From positions 1,302,001 through 1,366,000 of the forward strand of contig NZ_CP108106.1 of the NCBI RefSeq assembly GCF_041435195.1: 64,000 bases of DNA, given 5' to 3'. The stretch is from Streptomyces sp. NBC_00224. Its GTDB lineage: Bacteria > Actinomycetota > Actinomycetes > Streptomycetales > Streptomycetaceae. Positions 16,423 to 25,342 of this stretch are shown in pieces; the stretch's first letter is position 1, and each line of letters opens with the position of its first letter. A program made the position numbers and the translations under genes. Under the pieces are notes generated by a model that saw only the letters and a list, made by a program, of their open reading frames with translations, searched no databases and was not told the origin of the DNA.

Positions 16423-16720
16423 TCAGGCGCAGCGGCCGGCGGGCCGGGTGCGCGTCACCACATCGCTGATGCCGGTGGTCGCGTCGAGCCACACCACCTG
16501 GCGGCCGCTCGCCGCGGCGGCCGACAACTGCTCGCCCCGGTTGCACGACATCCGCTCCCCGCGCACACCCTCACCGGTGGGTGAGGCCGCCGGGAACTGC
16601 CACAGCTTGGCGAGCGACTCGTTGCGGTACTCGGTGTCGGGGATCCGGGCGCCGACGGTCACCGCGTCCTCGGAGGCGGTGAGCTCGTAGGCGTCCAGCG
16701 CGTCCGGGCCGCACGCGCGC
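16423..16720 (-). pseudogene. C-terminal remnant of an unidentified protein
   Basis: About 98 codons (CGPDALDAYELTASEDAVTV, YRNESLAKLWQFPA, VVWLDATTGISDVVTR) have good Streptomyces codon bias but no start. Upstream of about 16720 the same frame runs antisense-like through the MFS gene. The sequence reads like the C-terminal end of a larger, possibly secreted protein with cysteines near CNRGEQL and GRCA. I do not recognise the family. It directly abuts the MFS 3' end, so a deletion probably removed its 5' part. Confidence 0.55.
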
Positions 16721-17981
16721 CCCGCACGGTCGCGAGGAGGACGGGCACCACGGCGAGCAGTTCGCCCAGCGCTCCCACCCACAGTGCCGCGCGGGCGCCG
16801 AAGTGCTCGCCCAGGGCGCCGCCCAGGAGCGCGCCGACCGGCATGGAGCCCCACACCACGAAACGGAACGTCGCCGTCATCCGGCCCAGGAGCGGTGGCG
16901 GGCAGAGCTGCTGGCGCAGCGCCACCGAGGTGATCTTGAAGGTCATGAAGGCCGTCCAGCCGAGGCCCTGGAGCGCGACGGCGAGCGCGAAGCGCCAGTC
17001 GGACTGGTAGAAAGGCAGCGCGAGCAGCCAGAGCACCCCACTGGCCAGCACGGACAGACACATCGCCGGTCCCTGGCCGAGGCGGGCGGCGATCCTCGTG
17101 GTGAGCAGACTGCCGAGGAAACCCCCGGCCGCCTCCGCGGTGAACACCAGACCGCACAGGAACGGCGAGAGGCCGAGGTCACCGGCGAGCAGGACGAGGA
17201 GCATGGACGCGCCGACCGTGCCGCACAGGTTGGAGATCGCCGAGGTGAGTGTGAGCGCCCGGAGGGTGCGGTGGGCGAAGAGGAAGCGCAGGCCTTCGGT
17301 GATCTCGGCCCGCAGGTCCGGCGCCTTCGTCGACGCGGGCGGGGCCGCATCCGGGCGGCGGACGCGGGTGAGGAGGAGCGCGGAGGCGAGGTAGCTGACG
17401 GCGTCCACCGCGACGGCGAAGGGCGCGGTGAGCGCGCCGACGAGCGCGCCTCCCGCGCCGGGGCCGGCGGCCTGGGTGAGGGTGCGACTGGCCTCCAGCT
17501 TGACGTTGGCCTCCATCAACCGGCTGCCGTCGAGGAGTTGGGGAAGGTGGCTCTGGGCGGCCACGTCGAAGAACACGGTGCACACGGACATGCCGAAGGC
17601 CACCGCGTACAGCTGGGGCAGCCTCAGCACATCCAGCGCGCTCGCGACGGGAACCGAGGCGAGGAGTGCGGCGCGGCCCAGGTCACCGGCGACCATGACG
17701 CGGCGGCGGCGCGCCCGGTCCACCCACGCCCCGGCGGGCAGCCCCAGGAGCAGGAAGCCGAGGTACTCGAACGTCACGAGCAGACCGGCCTGGAAGGGGG
17801 TCGCGTCGAGGGCACCGATGGCGATGAGAGGAAGGGCGAGCACGGTGACGGCCGTACCGGCCTGGCTGACGGTGTCGGCGGCCCAGAGTCTGCGGAAGTC
17901 GCGGTCGCGCAGCAGAGCGCCGGGCCGCGCCGGGGTGGTGTCCGTGGAGCAGGAGAGCGTCATGATCGCGCACTCCACCAT
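16659..17981 (-). CDS. MFS transporter, C-terminus possibly altered
   Basis: This 440-residue, twelve-span transporter of the same MFS_3-like type as the one at 2327 has FRRLWAADTVSQAGTAVTVL in helix 1, GLPAGAWVDRARRRRVMVAG in loop 2-3 and FAVAVDAVSYLASALLL in helix 6. The last span (WVGALGELLAVVPVLLATV) is intact. After about residue 420 the sequence runs out of frame through the neighbouring remnant, so the last 20 residues are probably not original. Function is likely kept. It is divergent from the ArsR-type regulator, which probably controls it. Confidence 0.8.
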   Translation of the reverse strand: MVECAIMTLSCSTDTTPARPGALLRDRDFRRLWAADTVSQAGTAVTVLALPLIAIGALDATPFQAGLLVTFEYLGFLLLGLPAGAWVDRARRRRVMVAGDLGRAALLASVPVASALDVLRLPQLYAVAFGMSVCTVFFDVAAQSHLPQLLDGSRLMEANVKLEASRTLTQAAGPGAGGALVGALTAPFAVAVDAVSYLASALLLTRVRRPDAAPPASTKAPDLRAEITEGLRFLFAHRTLRALTLTSAISNLCGTVGASMLLVLLAGDLGLSPFLCGLVFTAEAAGGFLGSLLTTRIAARLGQGPAMCLSVLASGVLWLLALPFYQSDWRFALAVALQGLGWTAFMTFKITSVALRQQLCPPPLLGRMTATFRFVVWGSMPVGALLGGALGEHFGARAALWVGALGELLAVVPVLLATVRGARAARTRWTPTSSPPPRTR

Positions 17982-18002
17982 CGGCGGGGCGGCCCGGCCA
18001 TT

Positions 18003-18022
18003 GTTTTAGTCTGGCCGAAAAC
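18003..18022. promoter_or_regulatory. Operator-like dyad between MFS and ArsR-type genes
   Basis: GTTTT-N10-AAAAC lies in the 67-bp divergent gap and is AT-rich against a GC-rich background. ArsR-family repressors usually bind such short dyads near their own promoter. Confidence 0.4.
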
Positions 18023-18048
18023 GTCATGGGGCGATCGGGGGCGCGGTC

Positions 18049-18915
18049 ATGGGAGCGGTGCGGTTCGGGGTGGACGATCTGGTCAACCTGAGGTTCGCGA
18101 TATCACCGTTGTGGGAGACGGTGGCGAGCCTGCGGGCCTCGGAGGACCCAGGGCGGCACGCCGTGCATCTGCCGTGGATCAAGAAGGCGTTGGTCCTGCG
18201 CCAGGACCCCCGACTGGCCCGGAAACTTGAGCCGCTGCGTACGGAACTCGCCCGTTTCGAGACTCCTCCCCCACGCTGTCCGCTCGCCGAGATCGAGGAG
18301 GAACTCGCGGTCTCCGGGGCGCCTTCCGAGGTGAACGACGCGGTGCTCGCCTGGTGGCGGGCCGCCGTACAGCCGTACTGGCCGCGCATCCGTGCCGTCC
18401 TGGAGGCGGACGTCGTGCACCGCACCCGCCAACTGGCCGAGGACGGCATCCAGGAGGTGTTCGCCCACCTCCATCCCACCCTGCGATGGACGCGGGACCG
18501 GTTGGTGTCGGTGGATCTGCCGCCGGGCGAGTCGGGGCTCGGCGGGGGCGGGATCACCCTTGTCCCCACCGCGTTCGCCACCCGCTGCCGCCTCCTGCCA
18601 GGCCGGGGCCCGACACCGCCTTGCGTCCTCTACCCCGCGCGCGCCGTCGGCACCCTGTGGGAGCGGCGCGGGACCGCCGAGGAGGGCCTGGCCCGCCTGC
18701 TCGGCCGCAGCCGCGCCCAGGTGCTCGCCGATACGAGCTCACCGGCCACCACCACACAGCTGGCCGCGCGGACGGGCCTCAGCCTAGGCGCGGTGTCCCA
18801 GCACCTCGCCGTGCTGCGCGACGCCGGTCTGGTCACCAGCCACCGCTACCGGCGCGAAGTCCACTACACGGCCAGCGGCATGGGCCTCGCACTGCTCGGG
18901 CGACGGACGGCGTGA
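18049..18915 (+). CDS. ArsR/SmtB-type HTH regulator (DUF5937-like N-domain)
   Basis: The 288-residue protein has an N-terminal domain of about 200 residues (VRFGVDDLVNLRFAISPLWE, VYPARAVGTLWE-like elements) and a C-terminal winged helix (SPATTTQLAARTGLSLGAVS, QHLAVLRDAGLVTSHRYRRE, VHYTASG). This matches the Streptomyces class in which a DUF5937 domain precedes an ArsR HTH. No cysteine metal site is visible, so a small-molecule effector is more likely than a metal. The divergent MFS gene is the probable target. Confidence 0.85.
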   Translation: MGAVRFGVDDLVNLRFAISPLWETVASLRASEDPGRHAVHLPWIKKALVLRQDPRLARKLEPLRTELARFETPPPRCPLAEIEEELAVSGAPSEVNDAVLAWWRAAVQPYWPRIRAVLEADVVHRTRQLAEDGIQEVFAHLHPTLRWTRDRLVSVDLPPGESGLGGGGITLVPTAFATRCRLLPGRGPTPPCVLYPARAVGTLWERRGTAEEGLARLLGRSRAQVLADTSSPATTTQLAARTGLSLGAVSQHLAVLRDAGLVTSHRYRREVHYTASGMGLALLGRRTA

Positions 18916-19058
18916 CGCGGCGTGACCGGGAGCGCGAAAAAAATCCCCTCCGCGTTTTTCGTTATCCGCCGGTCCCCCGTCGATCTCCCACGGTGGAGAA
19001 GCAGTCGGTTGGAGCCCGGAGACCACCGGGGCCCGGGGAGAGTGGACGAGGCGTGAAC
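18916..19058 (+). promoter_or_regulatory. Intergenic region with CGAAAAA/TTTTTCG dyad
   Basis: CGAAAAA and TTTTTCG at about 18940-18966 form an inverted repeat around 13 bp. It could terminate the regulator transcript or be part of the promoter of the sigma-CAP gene, which must lie in this gap. Confidence 0.35.
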
Positions 19059-20729
19059 ATGGAGTACGGGACAGCGACGGTCGAGGCGGCGCGAGCCGGT
19101 GATCAGCAGGCCCAGGACGAGCTCGTCGCGGCCTGCCTGCCGCTGGTGTACAACATCGTCGGGCGGGCGCTGAACGGTCACGCCGATGTCGACGACGTGG
19201 TCCAGGAGAGCGTGCTGCGGATGCTCGACGGCCTGGCGGGGCTGCGGGATCCCGGCAGCTTCCGGTCGTGGGTGGTGGCCATCACCATGAACCAGCTGCG
19301 CCAGTACTGGCAGCGCGCCCGCACCCGGCCGGACGGCACCGGCATCCAGGAGACGTGCGACCTGCCCGACCCCGGCGCCGACTTCGTCGACCTGACGATC
19401 CTGCGGCTCGGGCTCTCCGGGCAGCGCAGGGAGGCCGCCGAGGCCACCCGCTGGCTGGAGCCCGAGGACCGGGGGCTGCTCTCGCTGTGGTGGCTGGAGA
19501 CGGCGGGGTGCCTGACCCGCGCCGAGGTGGCCGCCTCGCTGGAACTGTCCCCGCAGCACACGGCCGTACGCGTGCAGCGCATGAAGGAGCGGCTCGACGC
19601 GTCGCGCCAGGTGGTGCGGACCCTCGCGGTCGCCCCGCGCTGCCACGAACTCACCGGCCTGCTCTCGCTCTGGGACGGTGTGCCCTCCGCGCTGTGGCGC
19701 AAGCGCATCACCCGGCACACCCGCGTGTGCCCGGTCTGCTCCGGCCTGGGCAGCGGACTCGTACCGCCCGAAGGCCTGCTGGCGGGGCTCGCCCTGGTGC
19801 CGGTGGCTTCGGCGGCCGGTCTGTTCGCGGCCCTGGCCGCACACCGGGGTACCGCGCCCATGGCGTACGGGGTGGCCGACCCGGCAGAGCCCCTACGACC
19901 GCCGTCGGCGCCGGGCCGCCACCGCCAGGCACCCCGTGGCAAAGGCGCACACGCCGAGGCGGCGACCCGGGGCGAGCTCCGCCGCGACCGGGACCGTGCC
20001 AGGCGGCGCCGCCGTGCCGCCGCGGTGCTGGCGGGCGCCACCGCGATAGGCGGCCTGGCCGTGGTCATCCACATGTCGTCGGATCCGTCCGGGCCCGGCC
20101 ACACCGTCGCGGACGCCCCGGCCGACGCCACCGTCACGGCGGCGAGCCCCGACGGCGCCGCCGCCGCCGGGCCGACGCCCACCCGAGCATCCAACTCGCC
20201 GTCCCCGAAGCCGAGTTCATCGCCGTCACCGAGCCGCTCGGCCGCCTCACCGAAGCCGACCGCGCACAGCCCCGCACCCCACAGCGCCGCCGCGCGGACT
20301 CCCGCCCCGCACTCCCCCGGCGCGCCGAACTCCCTCACCAAGCAGGGGTCGACCGCCCAGCAGGTGATCGCGCTGGTCAACACCGAGCGGGCCAAGAACG
20401 GCTGCGGACCCGTGACCGACAACTCCCGGCTCGCCACGGCCGCACAGCGCCACTCCGACAACATGGCGGCACAGAACTTCTTCGACCACACCGACCCGAG
20501 CGGGGCGGGCCCGGGCGAGCGCATCCACGCCGCCGGCTACCAGTGGTCCACCTACGGCGAGAACATCGCCCGCGGCCAGCAGACCCCGGCCGACGTCATG
20601 AACTCCTGGATGAACAGCCCCGGGCACCGCGCGAACATCCTCAACTGCGCCTTCAAGGAGCTGGGGGTCGGGATCCACAACGGCTCCGGGGGCCCCTGGT
20701 GGACCCAGGACTTCGGCACGCGGATGTGA
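19059..20729 (+). CDS. ECF-type sigma factor fused to zinc-binding segment, membrane span and CAP domain
   Basis: The product has 556 residues. Residues about 1-190 are an ECF sigma factor: region 2 (VYNIVGRALNGHADVDDVVQ, MLDGLAG, SFRSWVVAITMNQLRQYW) and region 4 (RAEVAASLELSPQHTAVRVQ). Residues about 195-230 contain CHELTG and RHTRVCPVC, giving an H-x3-C-x2-C pattern like zinc-binding anti-sigma factors. A span near residues 325-345 (AAAVLAGATAIGGLAVVIHM) and a Ser/Pro linker lead to a CAP/SCP domain from about 430 (VIALVNTERAKNGCGPV, FFDHTDPSG, YGENIARG, GHRANIL), expected outside the cell. The ATG at 19059 follows GGACGAGG. Confidence 0.85.
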   Translation: MEYGTATVEAARAGDQQAQDELVAACLPLVYNIVGRALNGHADVDDVVQESVLRMLDGLAGLRDPGSFRSWVVAITMNQLRQYWQRARTRPDGTGIQETCDLPDPGADFVDLTILRLGLSGQRREAAEATRWLEPEDRGLLSLWWLETAGCLTRAEVAASLELSPQHTAVRVQRMKERLDASRQVVRTLAVAPRCHELTGLLSLWDGVPSALWRKRITRHTRVCPVCSGLGSGLVPPEGLLAGLALVPVASAAGLFAALAAHRGTAPMAYGVADPAEPLRPPSAPGRHRQAPRGKGAHAEAATRGELRRDRDRARRRRRAAAVLAGATAIGGLAVVIHMSSDPSGPGHTVADAPADATVTAASPDGAAAAGPTPTRASNSPSPKPSSSPSPSRSAASPKPTAHSPAPHSAAARTPAPHSPGAPNSLTKQGSTAQQVIALVNTERAKNGCGPVTDNSRLATAAQRHSDNMAAQNFFDHTDPSGAGPGERIHAAGYQWSTYGENIARGQQTPADVMNSWMNSPGHRANILNCAFKELGVGIHNGSGGPWWTQDFGTRM

Positions 20730-20735
20730 GCCCGG

Positions 20736-22817
20736 TCAGGTGGCCGTGAGGGCGTGGGCCCGGGCGATGAGCAGGGCGACGTCGTCGTGGGTGTCCGGGC
20801 GGCGCAGGGCGGCGAGGAGGAAGTCGCAGGCGTCCTCCAGCGGGCGGCTGGGGCCGGTCAGCAGATCGGTGAGGGTCGCCAGGCGGGTGTCGATGTCCTG
20901 GTCGCGGGTCTCGATCAGGCCGTCGGTGTACAGGACGAGGTCGTCCCCCGGGTCGAGGGTGACGGCGGTGGTCGAGAACGGTACGCCGCCCACGCCCAGC
21001 GGCGCTCCGGTGGGCAGGTCCAGGAGCCGGGGCGGGCGGCCGGGCCGCAGGTGCACCGGGGGCGGGTGACCGGCGACGGCGATGTGGCACAGGTGAGTGT
21101 GAGGGTCGTACAGCGCGTACACACACGTCGCCGTCGCATCGCCCAGATCGGCGGTGGCGGCGTCCAGATGGGTCAGTACGGTGGCGGGGTCCAGGTCGAG
21201 ACGGGCCAGCGCGCGGGCCGTGGCGCGCAGTTGGCCCATGGTGGCGGCGGCGTTGATGCCGCTGCCCATCACATCGCCGACGACGAGGGCCGTACGGTCG
21301 CCGCTGAGGGCGATGACGTCGAACCAGTCGCCGCCCGTCTCGTCGTCGGCGGCGGCCGGCTGGTAGCGGTAGGCGATGTCCAACCCGGCGGGGGCGACCG
21401 GGCGTTGGGGCAGGAGGTGGCGCTGCAGCATCAGAGCCGTCTCGCGCTGGCGCTGGTACCAGCGGGCGTTGTCGATGGACACCGCCGCGCGGGCGGCGAG
21501 TTCGGTGGCGAGCAGGACGTCGTCCTTGCTGAAGGGGGCGGGGTTGCGGGCGCGTTTGAGGTCGAGCGCGCCGAGGACCTGGCCGCGGGCGATGAGGGGG
21601 ACGGCGAGGTAGGAGTGGACTCCGGCGGCGGCGAGGAGGTGGACGGCCTCCTCATTGCGGGCGATGCGCGGCAGGTCCTGGGGGCGCACCCGCGGGACGA
21701 GGACGGGGCGTCCCGTGCGGGCGCACTGGGTCACCAGCCGGGTGGGGCCGTACAGGGCGACGTCGCCGACCGGGTCGGCGGCTCTGGTGGCGGGGGTGGG
21801 GTAGGCCGCGTTGAGCGCCAGCGCGCGGAACCGCACGGCGCCGCCGTCCGCCTCCCCCGGCCGGGGACCGGCCAGGACGGTGTCGAGCACGTCGACGGCC
21901 GCGATGTCGGCCACCTCGGGGACGGCGACGTCGGCCAGCTCGCGGGCCGTCACCTCCAGGTCGAGGGTGGTGCCGATGCGGACGGACGCGTCCGCGATCA
22001 GTGACAGCCGGCGCCGCGCCTGGGCGGCGGAGACGGCCGCCTCGTGCTGCTCGGTCACATCGACGACGGACACCGCGATACCGAGGACGTGGCCCGCCTG
22101 GTCGTCGAGCCGGTACACCGACACCAGCCAGGCGTGATCCCGCTCGGGGTCGGCGGCGGTGCGGCCGGTGGTGAACTCGTCGAGCACCGGGCGTCCGCTC
22201 GCCATCACCTCGCGCATCCTCGTCTCGACGGTGGCCCCGTCCAGGAACGGCAGTACGTCGACGATCCGGCGCCCCAGGTGCTCGTCGGCCGGAACGCCGT
22301 TGATGCGTTCGAGCGCGGGGTTCACCAGGACGTACCGCAGTTCGGTGTTGAGGACCGCCAGGCCGATGGGCGACTGGTCCACGAGCCGCAGCGAGAGGGC
22401 CAGATCGCGCTCCACCCGCCGCAGCGTGGCCTGCTCGGAGGCCAGGCCGAGCGCGAACATACGGCCGTTGTCGGCTTCGAGGCGTACGTTGCGGAACTCC
22501 ACGAGGAGCGTGCTGCCGTCCTTGTGCCGGACGGGGAACACCCCCGCCCAGGTGCCCTCACCGGACATCACCTGGGCGAAAAGACCCAGCACCACCTCAC
22601 GGTGCTCCTCGTCCACCAGCAGCTTCGCGGCGTACTGCCCGAGGGCCTCCGCGGCGGTGTACCCGTACACCCGTTTGGCCTGCGGACTCCACAGCCGGAT
22701 GCGGCCCTCGGCGTCGAGGACGACCGCGGCCACCCCGAGCACGTCCAGCAGGCCACCGGCCACCAGCGACGGATCCCTCGCCCCCGAACGGGCCGGGAAG
22801 GACTGCGCACCAGCCAT
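20736..22817 (-). CDS. PAS-PAS-GAF-SpoIIE (PP2C) serine phosphatase, RsbU-like
   Basis: This 693-residue soluble protein contains two PAS domains (about 15-135 and 145-260; AVVLDAEGRIRLWSPQAKRV, VDQSPIGLAVLNTELRYVLV), a GAF domain (about 275-445; LLAAAGVHSYLAVPLIARGQ) and a SpoIIE phosphatase (about 465-690). Metal-site motifs ETGGDWFDVI, VVGDVMGSGINAA, LYTDGLIETR and THDDVALLIAR are complete. Such enzymes remove phosphate from STAS antagonists and so release a sigma factor. The start at 22817 has GGAGG six bases upstream. It is convergent with the sigma-CAP gene and 0.7 kb from an STAS gene. Confidence 0.9.
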   Translation of the reverse strand: MAGAQSFPARSGARDPSLVAGGLLDVLGVAAVVLDAEGRIRLWSPQAKRVYGYTAAEALGQYAAKLLVDEEHREVVLGLFAQVMSGEGTWAGVFPVRHKDGSTLLVEFRNVRLEADNGRMFALGLASEQATLRRVERDLALSLRLVDQSPIGLAVLNTELRYVLVNPALERINGVPADEHLGRRIVDVLPFLDGATVETRMREVMASGRPVLDEFTTGRTAADPERDHAWLVSVYRLDDQAGHVLGIAVSVVDVTEQHEAAVSAAQARRRLSLIADASVRIGTTLDLEVTARELADVAVPEVADIAAVDVLDTVLAGPRPGEADGGAVRFRALALNAAYPTPATRAADPVGDVALYGPTRLVTQCARTGRPVLVPRVRPQDLPRIARNEEAVHLLAAAGVHSYLAVPLIARGQVLGALDLKRARNPAPFSKDDVLLATELAARAAVSIDNARWYQRQRETALMLQRHLLPQRPVAPAGLDIAYRYQPAAADDETGGDWFDVIALSGDRTALVVGDVMGSGINAAATMGQLRATARALARLDLDPATVLTHLDAATADLGDATATCVYALYDPHTHLCHIAVAGHPPPVHLRPGRPPRLLDLPTGAPLGVGGVPFSTTAVTLDPGDDLVLYTDGLIETRDQDIDTRLATLTDLLTGPSRPLEDACDFLLAALRRPDTHDDVALLIARAHALTAT

Positions 22818-22988
22818 CACCGGCCTCCTCACCCGTACGCCCCTGTGCGGGACACGCCCGCTGGCCAGGCCCAGGCCGATCGGCACGACTTTCCGCCTTC
22901 CATGCTGCGCCCGGACGCCCGCGCGTGCGACCGGGCGAGGTCCTCGTTCGGCCGAACGGCGTGCGGAGCGGCTTGGCGGCGGGCTCCG

Positions 22989-23267
22989 TCACTTCTTGTC
23001 GCGTCGGCCCCGCAGGACGAGAAATGCCGCCGCCACGGCCGCCGCGGCCAGCACGAGCTGCCGGGGGTGGGCGCGCCCGGCCACCGCTGCCACGGCCGTC
23101 GCCCGGCGTACGGGCGCGGGGGTGTGGTCCCGGACCGTGCGGGCCGCCTGGCCCACCGCCGTCTGGACCCCGGCCACCGCCTCGGTCGTCCGGTGGGTGG
23201 CGTGCGTCGTGCGTCCCTTCAGGTCCGCCTCGGCCGCGAGCCTGGCCGCGCTGTCGGTGATGCCCAT
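22989..23267 (-). CDS. Small membrane-anchored protein
   Basis: The 92-residue protein begins with a soluble helical part (GITDSAARLAAEADLKGRTT) that is weakly similar to DUF3618-type proteins. It ends with one membrane span (RQLVLAAAAVAAAFLVLRG) and a basic tail. Function unknown. It lies 171 bp upstream of the SpoIIE phosphatase on the same strand and could share its regulation. Confidence 0.6.
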   Translation of the reverse strand: MGITDSAARLAAEADLKGRTTHATHRTTEAVAGVQTAVGQAARTVRDHTPAPVRRATAVAAVAGRAHPRQLVLAAAAVAAAFLVLRGRRDKK

Positions 23268-23317
23268 CGGTGCCCCTCTCTCTCGTTCTCCGGGTTCTCA
23301 CGCTGTCTGCCGGGTCA

Positions 23318-23359
23318 CCCCGTATCAGCAGCTCAAACCGGGGAGGCCCCGATACGGGG
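23318..23359. promoter_or_regulatory. Inverted repeat in divergent region
   Basis: CCCCGTATC at 23318-23326 is repeated inverted as GATACGGGG at 23351-23359, and the second arm is part of the compact hairpin CCCCG-ata-CGGGG. It sits 51-92 bp upstream of the small membrane protein and could be an operator or a transcription barrier. The remainder of 23268-23539 shows nothing else. Confidence 0.4.
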
Positions 23360-23539
23360 CGCCGGCCGGGGCACGCACCCGGCCCGGCCACACCGATCGC
23401 GGAAGCCTGCCGGGCCGGGCAGGATGGGTGGGCCGGGCCCACGGCCCCGCCCACGCACTAGATCGCCGATCATTGGGCACTCTTCCTACAGGCGCCCGGT
23501 GCGGAGCATCGGGCAGTGGCGAAGGAGGCGGGTGAACCC

Positions 23540-23941
23540 ATGGCATCGGACACGAGCGACGACACGCTCGGCGGGGGCACCGCCGGAGGCAGACGGTTCG
23601 CGGTCGGGGTACGGCAGATCGGCGGGGCCGCGGTGCTCTCGCTCACCGGTGAGCTGGACCACGACACGGTGGAGCCGTTGCATGCCGCCCTGGCGGAGCA
23701 GATCGCGGCCGCCCCGGCACGGATCGTGGTCGACTGCGCCGGCCTGTGGTTCTGCGACTCGACCGGGCTGAACGTGCTGCTGCGGGCCCGGGCGGCGGCC
23801 GCGCAGGCCACGGGTGCCGGCATCGAGCTCGTGGCGCTCCAGCCGCCCGTCGCCCGGATGTTCGCGATCACCGGTGCGGACTCGGTGTTCCGTATCCACG
23901 CCGACCTGGACCAGGCGCTCGCGGGCCGCCCGCCGGATTAG
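23540..23941 (+). CDS. STAS-domain anti-sigma factor antagonist (RsbV/BldG-like)
   Basis: The 133-residue protein has an STAS fold: AVLSLTGELDHDTVEPLHAA, IVVDCAGLWFCDSTGLNVLL with the phosphorylatable serine in C-D-S-T, and ELVALQPPVARMFAITGADS. The unphosphorylated form binds an RsbW-like kinase and frees a sigma factor. The ATG at 23540 follows AAGGAGG, though eleven bases away; a GTG at 23516 adds eight residues. Its stop is 11 bp from the start of the kinase gene, so the two form an operon. Confidence 0.85.
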   Translation: MASDTSDDTLGGGTAGGRRFAVGVRQIGGAAVLSLTGELDHDTVEPLHAALAEQIAAAPARIVVDCAGLWFCDSTGLNVLLRARAAAAQATGAGIELVALQPPVARMFAITGADSVFRIHADLDQALAGRPPD

Positions 23942-23952
23942 CGGAGAAGGCG

Positions 23953-24429
23953 ATGGGTGAGACGAGCGGGGCCGGGCGGAGCCAGATCCGCCGCCTTGAG
24001 CTCTTCGGCACGAAGGGCGTGGTGACCCGCTGCCGGGACTTCACCGCGCACGCGCTGGCCGACTGGGGGTGGACCACGGCCGTGCGGGAGGACGACCGCG
24101 CGCGCGTGGACGATGTGCTCCTGCTCGTCTCCGAGGTCGTCACCAACGCCTGTCTGTACGCGGGCGGCCCCCGCGAGCTGGTGCTGCGCCACGAGGACGG
24201 CCACCTCCGGGTGGAGGTCGCCGACGGCAGTCCCGTCGCCCCCGTACGCCGCCCCCGGGCCCCCTCGCTGCCCGGCGGCCACGGCCTGATGGTGCTCGAC
24301 CGGCTCGCCGGGAGCTGGGGCTCGATGCCGCTGGGGAGGGGCAAGGTGGTGTGGATGGAGGTCGTACTGCCGTCGCGGGCGGAGCACACGCACTCGCCCG
24401 GGTACCGCCGCTCACCCGAGAGCCTCTGA
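23953..24429 (+). CDS. RsbW-like ATP-binding anti-sigma kinase
   Basis: The 158-residue HATPase_c protein has N box VLLLVSEVVTNACLYAGG, G1 LRVEVADGSP and lid GGHGLMVLDRLAGSWG. It is directly downstream of the STAS antagonist and converges on a SigB/SigF-type sigma gene 10 bp away, an rsbV-rsbW-sigB-like set except that the sigma gene is on the other strand. It is the best candidate kinase for that antagonist and that sigma factor; the pairing is inferred from position. Confidence 0.85.
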   Translation: MGETSGAGRSQIRRLELFGTKGVVTRCRDFTAHALADWGWTTAVREDDRARVDDVLLLVSEVVTNACLYAGGPRELVLRHEDGHLRVEVADGSPVAPVRRPRAPSLPGGHGLMVLDRLAGSWGSMPLGRGKVVWMEVVLPSRAEHTHSPGYRRSPESL

Positions 24430-24439
24430 CGGGCTTCGG

Positions 24440-25342
24440 CTATTCCGCGGTGACCGCCTCCGGGCCGTCTTCGAGCAGCCCCTCGCGCAGCCGCTCCAGG
24501 ATCTGGGCCAGCAGGCGTGAGACGTGCATCTGCGAGAGTCCCACCCTGGCGCCGATCTCGGCCTGTGTGAGCTCCTCGCCGAAGCGCAGGGAGAGCAGCG
24601 TGCGCTCGCGGTCCGTGAGGCCCGCGATGAGCGGTTTGAGGGATTCCAGCGAGTCGACGACGTCGAACGCGCCCTCCTCCTCGCCGAGCCTTCGCATGAG
24701 GCCGGCGGCGGCCCCGGTGTCGTCGTCCGGGATGTCGAGCGAACGCGCCATGTACCCGTTGGCCGCCTGCTCGCCCTCGACGACCTCGGCCTCGGTCACC
24801 CCGAGGTGGACGGCCAGCTCCGCCGTCGTCGGCGGGCGGCCCAGCTCCTGGCCGAGTACCTCCAGGGCCCCGGCCAGCCGCAGACGCAGCTCCTGGAGCC
24901 TGCGGGGTACCTGGACCGCCCAGCTGGTGTCGCGGAAGAACCGCTTCATCTCACCGGTGATCGTGGGCAGCGCGAAGGAGGAGAACTCCACTCCCCGCTC
25001 CACGTCGAAGCGGTTGATCGCCTTGATCAGTCCGATCGTGCCGACCTGGACGATGTCCTCCATCGGCTCGGCGCGGTCGCGGAACCGCCGCGCCGCGAAC
25101 CTGACCAGGCTGAGGTTGAGCTCGACCAGTGTGTTCCGTACGTACGCGTGCTCGGGCGTGCCCTCGTCGAGCTCGGCCAGGCGCCGGAACATGGTCTCCG
25201 AGAGGGACCGCGCGTCGTCGGTGCTCAGAGCCTGGGGCCGGGCCACCTCGGGTATGCCGTCCAGCGCGCGGCTACGGACCGTGGCCGCCGGTGCCACGGG
25301 CGGCGGTTCCGTGCGGATGGTGTCTTGTCGGGCGGTGGGCAT
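24440..25342 (-). CDS. RNA polymerase sigma factor, SigB/SigF/SigG subfamily
   Basis: This 300-residue sigma factor has region 2 (LSLVRFAARRFRDRAEPMED, VQVGTIGLIKAINRFDVE, TGEMKRFFRDTSWAVQVPRR), region 3 (PPTTAELAVHLGVTEAEVVE) and region 4 (LTDRERTLLSLRFGEELTQA, IGARVGLSQMHVSRLLAQIL). The ATG at 25342 is chosen because AAGGAG lies five bases upstream; an ATG at 25417 would add 25 residues. A poor SigB-like element (GCAT-N16-GGGCAT) lies in the preceding 100 bp. It is convergent with the STAS/kinase operon. Confidence 0.9.
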   Translation of the reverse strand: MPTARQDTIRTEPPPVAPAATVRSRALDGIPEVARPQALSTDDARSLSETMFRRLAELDEGTPEHAYVRNTLVELNLSLVRFAARRFRDRAEPMEDIVQVGTIGLIKAINRFDVERGVEFSSFALPTITGEMKRFFRDTSWAVQVPRRLQELRLRLAGALEVLGQELGRPPTTAELAVHLGVTEAEVVEGEQAANGYMARSLDIPDDDTGAAAGLMRRLGEEEGAFDVVDSLESLKPLIAGLTDRERTLLSLRFGEELTQAEIGARVGLSQMHVSRLLAQILERLREGLLEDGPEAVTAE

